From: Acidimicrobiia bacterium
Lineage (GTDB): Bacteria > Actinomycetota > Acidimicrobiia > Spongiisociales > UBA5794
Assembly: GCA_013003515.1 (NCBI GenBank)
Contig: JABDIW010000064.1
Span: forward strand, 1-7,748
Length of the DNA stretch: 7,748 nt
Reading direction: 5' to 3'
The translations under genes were made by a program, and so were the position numbers. Positions 1-6,089 of this stretch are shown piece by piece. The stretch's first letter is position 1. Each line of letters starts with the position of its first letter. The notes below the pieces were generated by a model. That model saw nothing but the letters and a program-made list of their open reading frames with translations, did no database searches and had not been told where the DNA came from.

Positions 1-2
1 GT

Positions 3-770
3 GCCCGGGTGGCAGTGCACTACGTGGTGGCCTGTCGGGCGTGCTCGCGGTGCCTCGACGAGGCCGAGCAGTTCTGTACGGCGTATGGCATGGTCGGCAA
101 CACCCGCGACGGGGGCTACGCCGACGCCGTTGTCGTGCCGGCCGCCAACGCGGTACCGGTGCCCGACGGAGTGGACCTTGGCCACGCCGCGGTGATGATG
201 TGCTCGACCGCAACTTCGTATCACGCCCTCCGGAGGGGACGGCTGAAGGCAGGCGAGACCGTGGCCGTATTCGGCGTCGGCGGCCTCGGCATGTCGGCCG
301 TCCAGTTGGCCCGGATACTCGGCGCGGAGCGTGTGCTCGCCGTCGACCGCGATCCCGGCCGTCTCGAAATCGCCGAGGCTCTCGGGGCCACTCCGATCGT
401 CGCCAACGGGGCAGGCATCATCGATGAGGTGGACGTTGCCCTCGACCTCGTTGGAGCCCCCGCCGTCACCGAAGCCGGGCTCCGTGCATTGGCACCACGG
501 GGCCGTCTCGTCCTGGTGGGCATCACCCAGGAGACGCTGACAGTCTCCCCCTATCAGGCCATCGTCGGCCCCGAGCGAGAGATCCTCGGCTGCAACGACC
601 ACACCCTCGCCGAAGTCGGCGACCTGATGGCATGGGCGGAGGCCGGAACCCTCGACCTGGCACCCGTGATCACCGGCGAGGTGCCTCTCGATGTCGGCGC
701 CGTGAACGCTGCCCTCGACCGCCTCGATTCCCACGGACCGGGGATCCGGACCCTGATCCGCCCCGCTTGA
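3..770 (+). CDS. Zinc-dependent alcohol dehydrogenase (MDR family), 5' end cut off
   Basis: Medium-chain, zinc-binding alcohol/polyol dehydrogenase that would oxidise an alcohol with a nicotinamide cofactor in the cytoplasm. The reading frame is open to the window edge, so the first ~80-90 residues, including the catalytic zinc Cys and His, lie outside. The visible part opens with the family's structural-zinc lobe: four cysteines spaced C-x2-C-x2-C-x7-C, encoded at about 33-77, then the usual GGYADAVVVP segment. A Rossmann fold follows, with the GVGGLG nucleotide loop at 273-290 and an Asp at the end of the second strand (345-347), which by family knowledge favours NAD+ over NADP+. The C-terminus is intact and ends in TLIRPA. 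The GTG at 9 is not a convincing start because homology continues upstream of it. The substrate cannot be told. The gene ends three bases from the convergent hydrolase gene. Confidence 0.9.
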   Translation, partial: ARVAVHYVVACRACSRCLDEAEQFCTAYGMVGNTRDGGYADAVVVPAANAVPVPDGVDLGHAAVMMCSTATSYHALRRGRLKAGETVAVFGVGGLGMSAVQLARILGAERVLAVDRDPGRLEIAEALGATPIVANGAGIIDEVDVALDLVGAPAVTEAGLRALAPRGRLVLVGITQETLTVSPYQAIVGPEREILGCNDHTLAEVGDLMAWAEAGTLDLAPVITGEVPLDVGAVNAALDRLDSHGPGIRTLIRPA

Positions 771-773
771 CGC

Positions 774-1916
774 CTACTCGTCGCCGGCAACGTCGACGAG
801 GAACTCCAGCACGGCTGCCTCGTATCGGGCAGGATCGCCGTTCCACAACAGCACGTGGTCGAGCCCATCGAAGCGTTCATACCGCACCGACTCGGGTCGT
901 GCCGCAGCGAACTCGTCCGCGGACTCCACCGGGACGGTGTCGTCTGCGGATCCGTGCATCAACAAGACGGGAACATCGAACTCGGCGGCACGCTCCACCT
1001 GATCCAGGGCATCCCAATCGACACCAAAGCGAATGGCCGATAAGCCTTTGGCGAGCCACGTCAGGAGACCGGGGATCGAGCGGTCGGAGGCTGAGGAATC
1101 GACGACCGCCTCGAGATCGAGAACGGGAGAGTCCCAGATGACTCCGGCCACCTGTTCGAGCTCGGGAGCTTCGTGGAGGTAGGTCGCGGTGATCGCCCCT
1201 CCCATCGAGAAGCCGTAGAGCACGAAATCGTCGGCACCATTGGCTTCGGCGAAGAACATCGCCGATTCGATGTCGAGCCACTCGTCGAAACCCCACCCGT
1301 ACCGACCGTCCTCCGACTTCGGGGCGAGGGTGTCGTTGCGGTAGGCGATGACGAACACCGGGTACCCGGCGTCATGGAGGCGAGGAATGATGCGCAGTGC
1401 CTGGCGACGCTCTTCGAGGCCCTTGCCATGCACGACGATGACCCAGGTATCCCGGTCGCCGTCGATCACCCAGGCCGGATGCTGTCCGAGATCGCCGGAG
1501 AACCTGATCTCACGGAAGTCGATGCCGTGGGCCGTCTCGGGATCCCCTGCATAGGCGTACTGGTCGAGGGCCACCGGGTCGCCGACCTCGATCGTCCCTT
1601 CGAACAGCCGGAAGCCACGTTCGACCCCGGTATCGGTGATGGCAAGTACGTTCGACACCTGGCCGTACCCGTTGGGGCCGAGGAGCCCGTACACACCGTC
1701 TCGCTCGGCATCGGGCCCCGGTTCGAGGATGATCCGGCCGGTTCCGACGGCTGTCACCACGGACGTCGACTCCGGCGTGAATGGTGTCGGCACCAGGAGG
1801 TCGTCACGCAGGACATTCGAGAAGTACCACGATGCGGCGAAGACCACGACCACGACGGCTCCGGCGGCAGTCGCCAGCCCGCGCCGTATCAGTCGTTGCC
1901 GAGCGTTGCGATCCAT
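774..1916 (-). CDS. Membrane-anchored alpha/beta hydrolase (S33/YqkD-like)
   Basis: A 380-residue alpha/beta-fold hydrolase, probably an esterase or peptidase-like enzyme at the outer face of the membrane; its substrate is unknown. Residues 1-12 are basic and residues ~13-33 form one hydrophobic helix without a lipobox Cys, so it reads as a signal anchor. Residues ~45-145 are a beta-rich region I do not recognise. The hydrolase fold starts near 155: an HGKG oxyanion-type motif at 163-166, nucleophile elbow GFSMGG with Ser237, acid Asp325 in HGSADDTVP, and His354 in GLDHVLLW. The triad is complete. I chose the ATG at 1916. An in-frame GTG at 1928 would add four residues, but it overlaps a TACCGT box (1932-1927) that looks like the promoter's -10. 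No Shine-Dalgarno is visible. The fold is certain; the family placement is from motif memory. Confidence 0.88.
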   Translation of the reverse strand: MDRNARQRLIRRGLATAAGAVVVVVFAASWYFSNVLRDDLLVPTPFTPESTSVVTAVGTGRIILEPGPDAERDGVYGLLGPNGYGQVSNVLAITDTGVERGFRLFEGTIEVGDPVALDQYAYAGDPETAHGIDFREIRFSGDLGQHPAWVIDGDRDTWVIVVHGKGLEERRQALRIIPRLHDAGYPVFVIAYRNDTLAPKSEDGRYGWGFDEWLDIESAMFFAEANGADDFVLYGFSMGGAITATYLHEAPELEQVAGVIWDSPVLDLEAVVDSSASDRSIPGLLTWLAKGLSAIRFGVDWDALDQVERAAEFDVPVLLMHGSADDTVPVESADEFAAARPESVRYERFDGLDHVLLWNGDPARYEAAVLEFLVDVAGDE

Positions 1917-1926
1917 GGGGTCGGGC

Positions 1927-1932
1927 ACGGTA
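1927..1932 (-). promoter_or_regulatory. Candidate -10 box of the hydrolase gene
   Basis: TACCGT on the minus strand fits TANNNT and ends ten bases before the ATG at 1916. That would give a leader of only about 3-4 bases, and no ribosome-binding site is visible. No clear -35 was found. Weak on its own; it gains some support from similar boxes in front of other genes here. Confidence 0.35.
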
Positions 1933-1955
1933 GCCGGTAGCGCCGCCCACCCGGG

Positions 1956-1961
1956 TACGGT
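1956..1961 (+). promoter_or_regulatory. Candidate -10 box for a leaderless SRPBCC gene
   Basis: TACGGT fits the TANNNT consensus and is followed by exactly six bases before the ATG at 1968, which would place the transcription start on the A of the start codon. The gene has no Shine-Dalgarno, as expected for a leaderless actinobacterial message. It is divergent from the hydrolase promoter 24 bases away. Confidence 0.45.
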
Positions 1962-1967
1962 CCCACC

Positions 1968-2396
1968 ATGCGAGTCACAGTTGACATCCCGGCGTCACCG
2001 GACGAGGTCTGGGCCGACATCGCCGACCTGGCGTCACACGTGGAATGGATGGCCGATGCCGAGAGGATCGACTTCCTGTCCGAGCAACACTCCGGAGTCG
2101 GCACCCGCATGGAGGTCCTCACCAAGGTCGGTCCGCTGTCGACCACCGACGTCATGGAGTTCACGGCATGGGAGCCACCCCATCGCATGGCGATCCGCCA
2201 CGAGGGCCTGGTGAGCGGCGAAGGCGAGTTCCTGTTGGAGCCCACAGAGGGAGGAACCCGGTTCGTGTGGACCGAGAGGCTGTCGTTCCCCTGGTACGCC
2301 GGGGGCGCGGTCACCGCCTTAGCGGCCCGGCCCGTTCTGGCCGCCATCTGGCGGCGAAACCTGAAGCGACTCGCCGCCCGGTTCAGTTCCCCTTGA
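1968..2396 (+). CDS. SRPBCC (START/polyketide-cyclase-like) small protein
   Basis: A 142-residue single-domain protein of the SRPBCC hydrophobic-pocket fold. It begins with the characteristic pattern of a first strand (MRVTVDIPAS) followed by the helix PDEVWADIADLASHVEW. Antiparallel strands run from ~45 to 105 (for example GEGEFLLEPTEGGTRFVWTERL), and a long C-terminal helix from ~112 to 138 ends with several arginines and lysines. There is no signal peptide, so it is probably cytoplasmic. Members bind lipids, sterols, aromatic compounds or polyketides, or act as cyclases; nothing visible fixes the ligand. The length is usual for the family. The start is set by the fold and by the TANNNT box six bases upstream. 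Its last 14 bases overlap the end of the convergent enoyl-CoA hydratase gene. Confidence 0.8.
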   Translation: MRVTVDIPASPDEVWADIADLASHVEWMADAERIDFLSEQHSGVGTRMEVLTKVGPLSTTDVMEFTAWEPPHRMAIRHEGLVSGEGEFLLEPTEGGTRFVWTERLSFPWYAGGAVTALAARPVLAAIWRRNLKRLAARFSSP

Positions 2397-3150
2397 ACGC
2401 GGCCTTCCGCTTCTCGAGGAAGGCAGCCACACCCTCCCGGGCATCGGCCGAGCCGAAGACATCACGGAAGGCTTCTGCCTCGACCTCGAGGCCCTCGGCG
2501 AGCGGGCGTCCAAAGCCGCCGATCGAAGCCCGCTTCACCGCGCCGTAGGCGGCTGTCGGACCCTTGGCCCATCGGGTGGCATCTTTCATGGCGACCTCGA
2601 CCAACTCGTCGGGCGCTGTCACCTTGTCGGCAAGACCGATCGCCAGAGCCTCTGCGGCATCGACCTGTCGGCCGCTCATGCACAGCTCGCGTGACCGGTG
2701 TTCACCCACCACCCGTGCCAGCCGCTGGGTCCCGCCGGCCCCCGGAATGATGCCGAGGAGGATCTCGGGCTGACCGACACGGGCATCGTCAGCCAGGTAC
2801 CGGAAGTCGGCGCCAAGCGCCAACTCCAGCCCGCCACCCAGTGCGAAACCACGGATGGCAGCGATCGTCGGCTTGGCGAGCGCCTCGAACCTCTTCACGA
2901 ACCCACCGAGATCCGACGCCAGCGTGTCCTCCGTCCCTGCGTCGAAGGCGGATTGGAACCCGGTGATGTCTGCGCCGGCTGCGAAGTGCGGTGTACCGGT
3001 GATGACGACGGACCGCACCGCAGGGTCCGCCGCCTCGACGATGGAGGCGTCGAGGTCGGCGATCAACTCGGCGCTGAGGGCGTTCACGGGGGGACGATTG
3101 AGCGTGATGAGGGCGACGGCGCCATCACGGTCATAGTCGACGAGGCTCAT
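2383..3150 (-). CDS. Enoyl-CoA hydratase/isomerase (crotonase family)
   Basis: A 255-residue crotonase-fold enzyme, most likely hydrating trans-2-enoyl-CoA to 3-hydroxyacyl-CoA in fatty or branched acid oxidation. The CoA-binding/oxyanion segment HFAAGADI is at 55-62, and the second oxyanion segment GFALGGGLELALGADFRYL at 101-119. By alignment from memory with the rat mitochondrial enzyme, Glu109 and Glu129 (in VGQPEILLG) match the two catalytic glutamates, Glu144 and Glu164, with identical 20-residue spacing. Having both argues for a true hydratase rather than an isomerase or another crotonase. The C-terminal REGVAAFLEKRKAAF helix is intact. The ATG at 3150 is preferred because AAAGGA lies seven bases upstream; an upstream in-frame ATG at 3222 would run into meaB and lacks homology. 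It lies 32 bases behind meaB and is probably the last gene of that operon. The chain-length preference is unknown. Confidence 0.93.
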   Translation of the reverse strand: MSLVDYDRDGAVALITLNRPPVNALSAELIADLDASIVEAADPAVRSVVITGTPHFAAGADITGFQSAFDAGTEDTLASDLGGFVKRFEALAKPTIAAIRGFALGGGLELALGADFRYLADDARVGQPEILLGIIPGAGGTQRLARVVGEHRSRELCMSGRQVDAAEALAIGLADKVTAPDELVEVAMKDATRWAKGPTAAYGAVKRASIGGFGRPLAEGLEVEAEAFRDVFGSADAREGVAAFLEKRKAAFKGN

Positions 3151-3156
3151 GGCCGT

Positions 3157-3162
3157 TCCTTT
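3157..3162 (-). promoter_or_regulatory. Ribosome-binding site deciding the enoyl-CoA hydratase start
   Basis: AAAGGA on the minus strand, inside the 32-base gap after meaB, ends six bases before the ATG at 3150. It supports this start over the longer in-frame extension to 3222. Confidence 0.6.
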
Positions 3163-3182
3163 GTCTCGAGGTCGACCCGAGG

Positions 3183-4100
3183 CTACCCACCGCCACCGAC
3201 GAGCCGTCCGGCGGCGGTCCATGGGTCGACCCGCCGGGCCACGACCTCTTCGAGGACCGACTCGACGGCCATGCGCTCTTCGACCGAATGGCGGAGAGAG
3301 ACCTCGACGGCGTCATGGAGTTCGGCGCGGGCACGCTCCGCACGGCGACCGACGATCTGGCCGGAGGTCTCGAGGTGTTCCCGGTGAGCGGTGATGGCGG
3401 CCCACACTTCGTCTGTGCCCGATCCGTCGGTGGCCACCGTGGTGATGATGGGCGGGGTCCATGCCAGCTCCGGGCCCAGCTCGAGCATCTGACGCAGATC
3501 ACGCACCGTCTCTTCGACGCCGGCCCGGTCCGCCTTGTTGACCACGAACAGGTCGCCGATCTCGAGAAGCCCGGCCTTGGCGGCCTGCACGCTGTCGCCC
3601 CACCCGGGATTGACCACGACGAGGGTGGTGTCGGCGCGCTCGGTGATGCCCACCTCGGCTTGGCCCACCCCAACCGTCTCGATGATCACGGGATCGAAGG
3701 CGGCTGCGGCGACCAGCGTCACTGCCTTCGGTGTCGCGGCGGAGATCCCTCCGAGGTGGCCGCGGTTGGCCAGGGACCTGATGTACACGTCGGGATCGTC
3801 GATGTGGTCCTGCATCCGCACCCGGTCACCGAGGATGGCCCCTCCGGTGAACGGACTGGAGGGGTCGACGGCCACGACGGCAACTCGCCTTCCCTCGCCA
3901 CGGGCGACCGAGATGATGCGATCGACCAGTGTCGACTTCCCGGCCCCAGGGGCGCCAGTCACCCCGACGATGTGGGCGTCACCAGCTTCGGGATAGGCGG
4001 CGGCGAGGATGTCCAGCCCGTCACCAGACTCGACCGCTGAGATCGCCTTGGCCAGCGAGCGGATGTCACCCGTTCGTGCTCGTTTCCACAACTCCGACAT
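3183..4100 (-). CDS. meaB: MeaB/ArgK-type GTPase, chaperone of B12-dependent acyl-CoA mutase
   Basis: A 305-residue P-loop G3E-family GTPase. Known members gate cofactor loading onto adenosylcobalamin-dependent methylmalonyl-CoA mutase (or isobutyryl-CoA and related mutases) and protect it from inactivation. Visible motifs are Walker A GAPGAGKST (49-57), the VDPSSPFTGGAILGDRVRM segment (79-96), the family signature SLANRGHLGG (109-118), switch II ETVGVGQ (141-147), and NKAD guanine recognition (188-191). The C-terminal helical dimerisation region (~235-300) is present and the length is normal. The ATG at 4100 starts the conserved MSELWKRARTGD segment; earlier in-frame codons lie inside the lyase gene. 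No Shine-Dalgarno is evident. No mutase subunit is in the window, so its client is elsewhere. It sits 25 bases behind the lyase gene and 32 ahead of the hydratase gene, on the same strand as both. Confidence 0.95.
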   Translation of the reverse strand: MSELWKRARTGDIRSLAKAISAVESGDGLDILAAAYPEAGDAHIVGVTGAPGAGKSTLVDRIISVARGEGRRVAVVAVDPSSPFTGGAILGDRVRMQDHIDDPDVYIRSLANRGHLGGISAATPKAVTLVAAAAFDPVIIETVGVGQAEVGITERADTTLVVVNPGWGDSVQAAKAGLLEIGDLFVVNKADRAGVEETVRDLRQMLELGPELAWTPPIITTVATDGSGTDEVWAAITAHREHLETSGQIVGRRAERARAELHDAVEVSLRHSVEERMAVESVLEEVVARRVDPWTAAGRLVGGGG

Positions 4101-4108
4101 GGGGGCGG

Positions 4109-4114
4109 AGCCTA
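4109..4114 (-). promoter_or_regulatory. Possible internal -10 box before meaB
   Basis: TAGGCT on the minus strand fits TANNNT and ends eight bases before the meaB ATG, which has no visible ribosome-binding site. It could give meaB and the hydratase gene a promoter of their own besides read-through from the lyase gene. It is a single weak motif in a 25-base gap, so chance is a serious alternative. Confidence 0.3.
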
Positions 4115-4125
4115 GGACGGGAGGG

Positions 4126-5502
4126 TCACACCTCCTCGAACCGGGCCTGGAAGAAGCGCAGCTCGTCGGGCTCGTACGTGAATCGCAGCCCTCGCACCGC
4201 CTCGCGATTCTCGAAGACCTCGACCACCGACTCGGCCACGACGTCCATGTGGGCCTGGGTGTAGACCCGACGGGGGATGGCAAGACGGACCAGCTCGAGC
4301 TTCGGGTAGTGGTGGTCACCGGTCTTCGGGTCGCGCCCGGCGCTCACGATGCCGCGCTCCATGCCCCGCACACCGGATTCCTTGTACAGCGCCGCGGTCA
4401 ACGCCTGAGCCGGGAACTGGTCCTGGGGGATGTGAGGCAGGACTGCCATCGCATCGATGAAGATCCCGTGGCCACCGACAGGCCGAATCAGCGGGATACC
4501 GGCCTTGATGAGCGCATTGCCCAGATACTCCACCTGACCGATCCGGGCAGCGACGTGATCATCGGTCGACACCATCTCGTGGATGCCTGCGGCGAGCGCC
4601 TCCATGTCCCGACCGGACATGCCGCCGTACGTGTGGAGACCCTCGAAGGCCACGAGCAGGGCCCGTGCCTTGCGGGCGAGCTCGGGATCACGCAGCGCCA
4701 GGAAGCCGCCGATGTTCACCAGGTTGTCCTTCTTGGACGACATGGTGGCGCCATCGGTGTACGAGCAGATCTCGCGAAGGATCTCGGCGACGCTGTGATC
4801 GGCGTACCCGTACTCACGCTGCTTGATGAACCACGCGTTCTCCAGCGCCCGGGTGGCATCCAGCATCACCAGGATGTCGTGGCGATGGCACAGCTCGTAC
4901 GTTGCCTTCAGGTTCTCCAGCGACAGAGGCTGTCCCCCAGCCATGTTCACGTTCGTCTCCACCGAGATGTACGGGATGCGATCGGCGCCGACCTCGTCGA
5001 TGACCCGCTGCAGTTTGTCGAGGTCGACGTTTCCCTTGAACGGGAAGAGGCTCTCAGGGTCGTGGGCCTCGTCGACGATGACGTCGACGAAGCGGCCGCC
5101 GGCGTGCTCCTGATGGAACCGGGTGGTGGTGAAGTACATGTTGCCGGGGACGACATCGCCTTCGCCGATCAGGATCTGGCTCAGGATGTGCTCGGCACCG
5201 CGCCCCTGATGAGTGGGCACGAGCTCCTCGTAGCCGTACACCTCCTGCACGGCATCGACCAGGCGATAGAAGCTGCGGCTACCCGCATACGCCTCGTCAC
5301 CGAGCATCATCGCCGACCACTGCCGATCGGACATCGCCGAGGTCCCTGAATCGGTGAGAAGGTCGATGTAGACGTCTTCGGCGCGGAGGAGGAACGTGTT
5401 GTAGCCGGCCGCGGTGATGGCGGTGGCGCGCTCTTCAGGAGTCGTCATCCGGATCGGCTCGACCATCTTGATCTTGTAGGGCTCTGCCCAGCTGCGTCGC
5501 AT
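4126..5502 (-). CDS. tpl: Tyrosine phenol-lyase (beta-tyrosinase), PLP enzyme
   Basis: A 458-residue cytoplasmic PLP enzyme (Citrobacter freundii TPL has 456) that splits L-tyrosine into phenol, pyruvate and ammonia, reversibly. Aligned from memory to that enzyme, catalytic and PLP residues are present: Thr50, Tyr72, Arg101, Asn186, Asp215, Arg218, PLP lysine Lys258 (in SSKKDN) and Arg406 for the substrate carboxylate. K+ ligands Gly53, Glu70 and Asn263 are also kept. Sites separating this enzyme from tryptophanase all take the tyrosine-lyase form: Thr125 (Asp in tryptophanase), Met381 and Arg383 in GMERG (Val and Ile in tryptophanase), and Phe450-Phe451 (His-Phe in tryptophanase). One pocket position differs: Leu289 replaces Met288. 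The start at 5502 is set by the AAGGGGAG ribosome-binding site and by length; a longer frame to 5598 only translates the promoter region. It is first gene of a probable operon with meaB and the hydratase gene. No tyrosine permease is adjacent. Confidence 0.93.
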   Translation of the reverse strand: MRRSWAEPYKIKMVEPIRMTTPEERATAITAAGYNTFLLRAEDVYIDLLTDSGTSAMSDRQWSAMMLGDEAYAGSRSFYRLVDAVQEVYGYEELVPTHQGRGAEHILSQILIGEGDVVPGNMYFTTTRFHQEHAGGRFVDVIVDEAHDPESLFPFKGNVDLDKLQRVIDEVGADRIPYISVETNVNMAGGQPLSLENLKATYELCHRHDILVMLDATRALENAWFIKQREYGYADHSVAEILREICSYTDGATMSSKKDNLVNIGGFLALRDPELARKARALLVAFEGLHTYGGMSGRDMEALAAGIHEMVSTDDHVAARIGQVEYLGNALIKAGIPLIRPVGGHGIFIDAMAVLPHIPQDQFPAQALTAALYKESGVRGMERGIVSAGRDPKTGDHHYPKLELVRLAIPRRVYTQAHMDVVAESVVEVFENREAVRGLRFTYEPDELRFFQARFEEV

Positions 5503-5508
5503 CGTGCG

Positions 5509-5516
5509 CTCCCCTT
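5509..5516 (-). promoter_or_regulatory. Ribosome-binding site deciding the lyase start
   Basis: AAGGGGAG on the minus strand ends six bases before the ATG at 5502. It selects this start over in-frame codons further upstream, which would extend the protein through the whole intergenic region. Confidence 0.65.
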
Positions 5517-5536
5517 CGTTCGTCAGACGTGCCTTC

Positions 5537-5564
5537 AAGGTACGACATCTCCGGATTACTGCAA
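5537..5564 (-). promoter_or_regulatory. Candidate promoter of the lyase operon
   Basis: On the minus strand a -35-like TTGCAG (5564-5559) and a -10 TACCTT (5542-5537) are separated by 16 bases. Transcription would start near 5530 with a leader of about 28 bases containing the ribosome-binding site. The -35 is only a partial match (TTG conserved). A short CGTC-A-GACG inverted repeat at 5521-5529 lies at the predicted start of transcription. Confidence 0.45.
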
Positions 5565-5570
5565 TAGAAT
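5542..5570 (+). promoter_or_regulatory. Candidate promoter of the Lrp-type regulator gene
   Basis: ACGACA (5542-5547, four of six matches to TTGACA) and TAGAAT (5565-5570) are separated by an ideal 17 bases. The start would fall near 5577, followed by a short leader with AGGAGG (5589-5594) before the ATG at 5599. This is the best sigma-70-like promoter in the window. It occupies almost the same bases as the divergent lyase promoter. Confidence 0.6.
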
Positions 5571-5576
5571 CCGTAG
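5549..5576. promoter_or_regulatory. Inverted-repeat operator candidate between tpl and its regulator
   Basis: Two nine-base arms, CTnCGGATT and AATCCGnAG, match as an inverted repeat at eight of nine positions around a ten-base spacer. The arm centres are 19 bases apart, close to two helical turns, as suits a dimeric regulator reading one face of the DNA. The element covers the regulator's -10 and the lyase promoter's -35, so a bound protein could control both genes. The AsnC/Lrp-type product of the adjacent gene is the obvious candidate; that pairing is inferred. Confidence 0.55.
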
Positions 5577-5598
5577 GAGATTCGGCAGAGGAGGACAC

Positions 5599-6066
5599 AT
5601 GCGGTCACTTGACCGAATAGATCGACAGATCATCGGGCTTCTCCAGGAGAATGCGCGGCGCTCCAACAAGGAGCTGGCGGCCGCCGTCGGTCTCGCCCCT
5701 TCGACGTGCTCGGAACGGGTGCGGCGTCTGGAGGACTCGGGAGTGTTCCGCGGCTTCCACGCCGACGTCGAACCCACCGCACTCGGCATCGGCCTGCGAG
5801 CGATGGTTGCCGTGCGGCTGTCGCGCCACACCGCAACCGACGTCGACAGGTTCGCCGAGGATGCACGAGCGATGCCTGAAGTGGCTCGCCTCTGGCACGT
5901 CACGGGAGCCGACGACTTCCTGGTAGAGGTGGTGGTACGTGACGCAGACCATCTGCGGCAGCTTGCCGTGAGCGGGTTCACCACGATGCCCCAGGTGTCC
6001 CACATCGAGACATCGTTGGTGTTCACCGAGGACGGCCCCCCGACGCTGCCAGACCTGACGCTCTAG
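5599..6066 (+). CDS. Lrp/AsnC-family transcriptional regulator
   Basis: A 155-residue feast/famine regulator. The N-terminal winged helix-turn-helix begins with the family hallmark LDRIDRQIIGLLQENAR (residues 4-20), and the recognition region SNKELAAAVGLAPSTCSERV spans 22-41. The C-terminal RAM domain (~65-142), a ligand-binding and oligomerisation fold, includes VTGADDFLVEV (101-111), matching the family's conserved Gly/Asp effector loop. The length is normal. The ATG at 5599 has GAGGAGGA four bases upstream. It diverges from the tyrosine phenol-lyase gene across 96 bases that hold two overlapping promoters and an inverted repeat. By analogy with other divergent Lrp-type genes it probably controls the lyase operon, and itself, in response to tyrosine or another amino acid. 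The effector and the sign of regulation are unknown. Confidence 0.93.
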   Translation: MRSLDRIDRQIIGLLQENARRSNKELAAAVGLAPSTCSERVRRLEDSGVFRGFHADVEPTALGIGLRAMVAVRLSRHTATDVDRFAEDARAMPEVARLWHVTGADDFLVEVVVRDADHLRQLAVSGFTTMPQVSHIETSLVFTEDGPPTLPDLTL

Positions 6067-6089
6067 CGACCGGCTGCCGGCTTCTAGAG
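6061..6089. terminator. Palindrome holding both stop codons of convergent genes; possible bidirectional terminator
   Basis: Outer arms CTCTAG (6061-6066) and CTAGAG (6084-6089) pair perfectly, and inner arms CCGG (6070-6073) and CCGG (6077-6080) pair around a CTG loop; three unpaired bases on each side separate the two stems, apart from one possible G-U. The TAG stops of the regulator gene (+) and the Nfu gene (-) lie in the outer arms. No U-rich tract follows on either strand, so it is not a textbook intrinsic terminator; a bidirectional stop for converging transcription is the likely role. Confidence 0.5.

Noticed and set aside
739..765. GGGGATC / GATCC hairpin near the end of the alcohol dehydrogenase gene
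   Set aside because: It lies inside conserved coding sequence before the stop codon, has a bulged G and no U-tract. It is probably a by-product of GC-rich codons.
1173..1940. 255-codon open frame antisense to the alpha/beta hydrolase
   Set aside because: The opposite strand carries a full catalytic triad and membrane anchor, while this frame has no recognisable domain and crosses the promoter region.
3151..4319. N-terminal extensions of meaB (to 4319) and of the hydratase gene (to 3222)
   Set aside because: Both run into the neighbouring gene and add low-complexity, Arg/Ser-rich residues without homology. The shorter starts begin at conserved segments.
4009..5349. Long open frame (446 codons) antisense to the lyase gene
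   Set aside because: It mirrors a strongly conserved gene on the other strand. Its translation is rich in His, Arg, Val and Asp without recognisable motifs, as expected for an antisense shadow in high-GC DNA.
4126..5502. Tryptophanase as the identity of the PLP lyase
   Set aside because: Positions that are Asp, Ile and His in tryptophanase are Thr125, Arg383 and Phe450 here, the tyrosine phenol-lyase set. Similarity along the whole chain is also clearly closer to the Citrobacter tyrosine enzyme.
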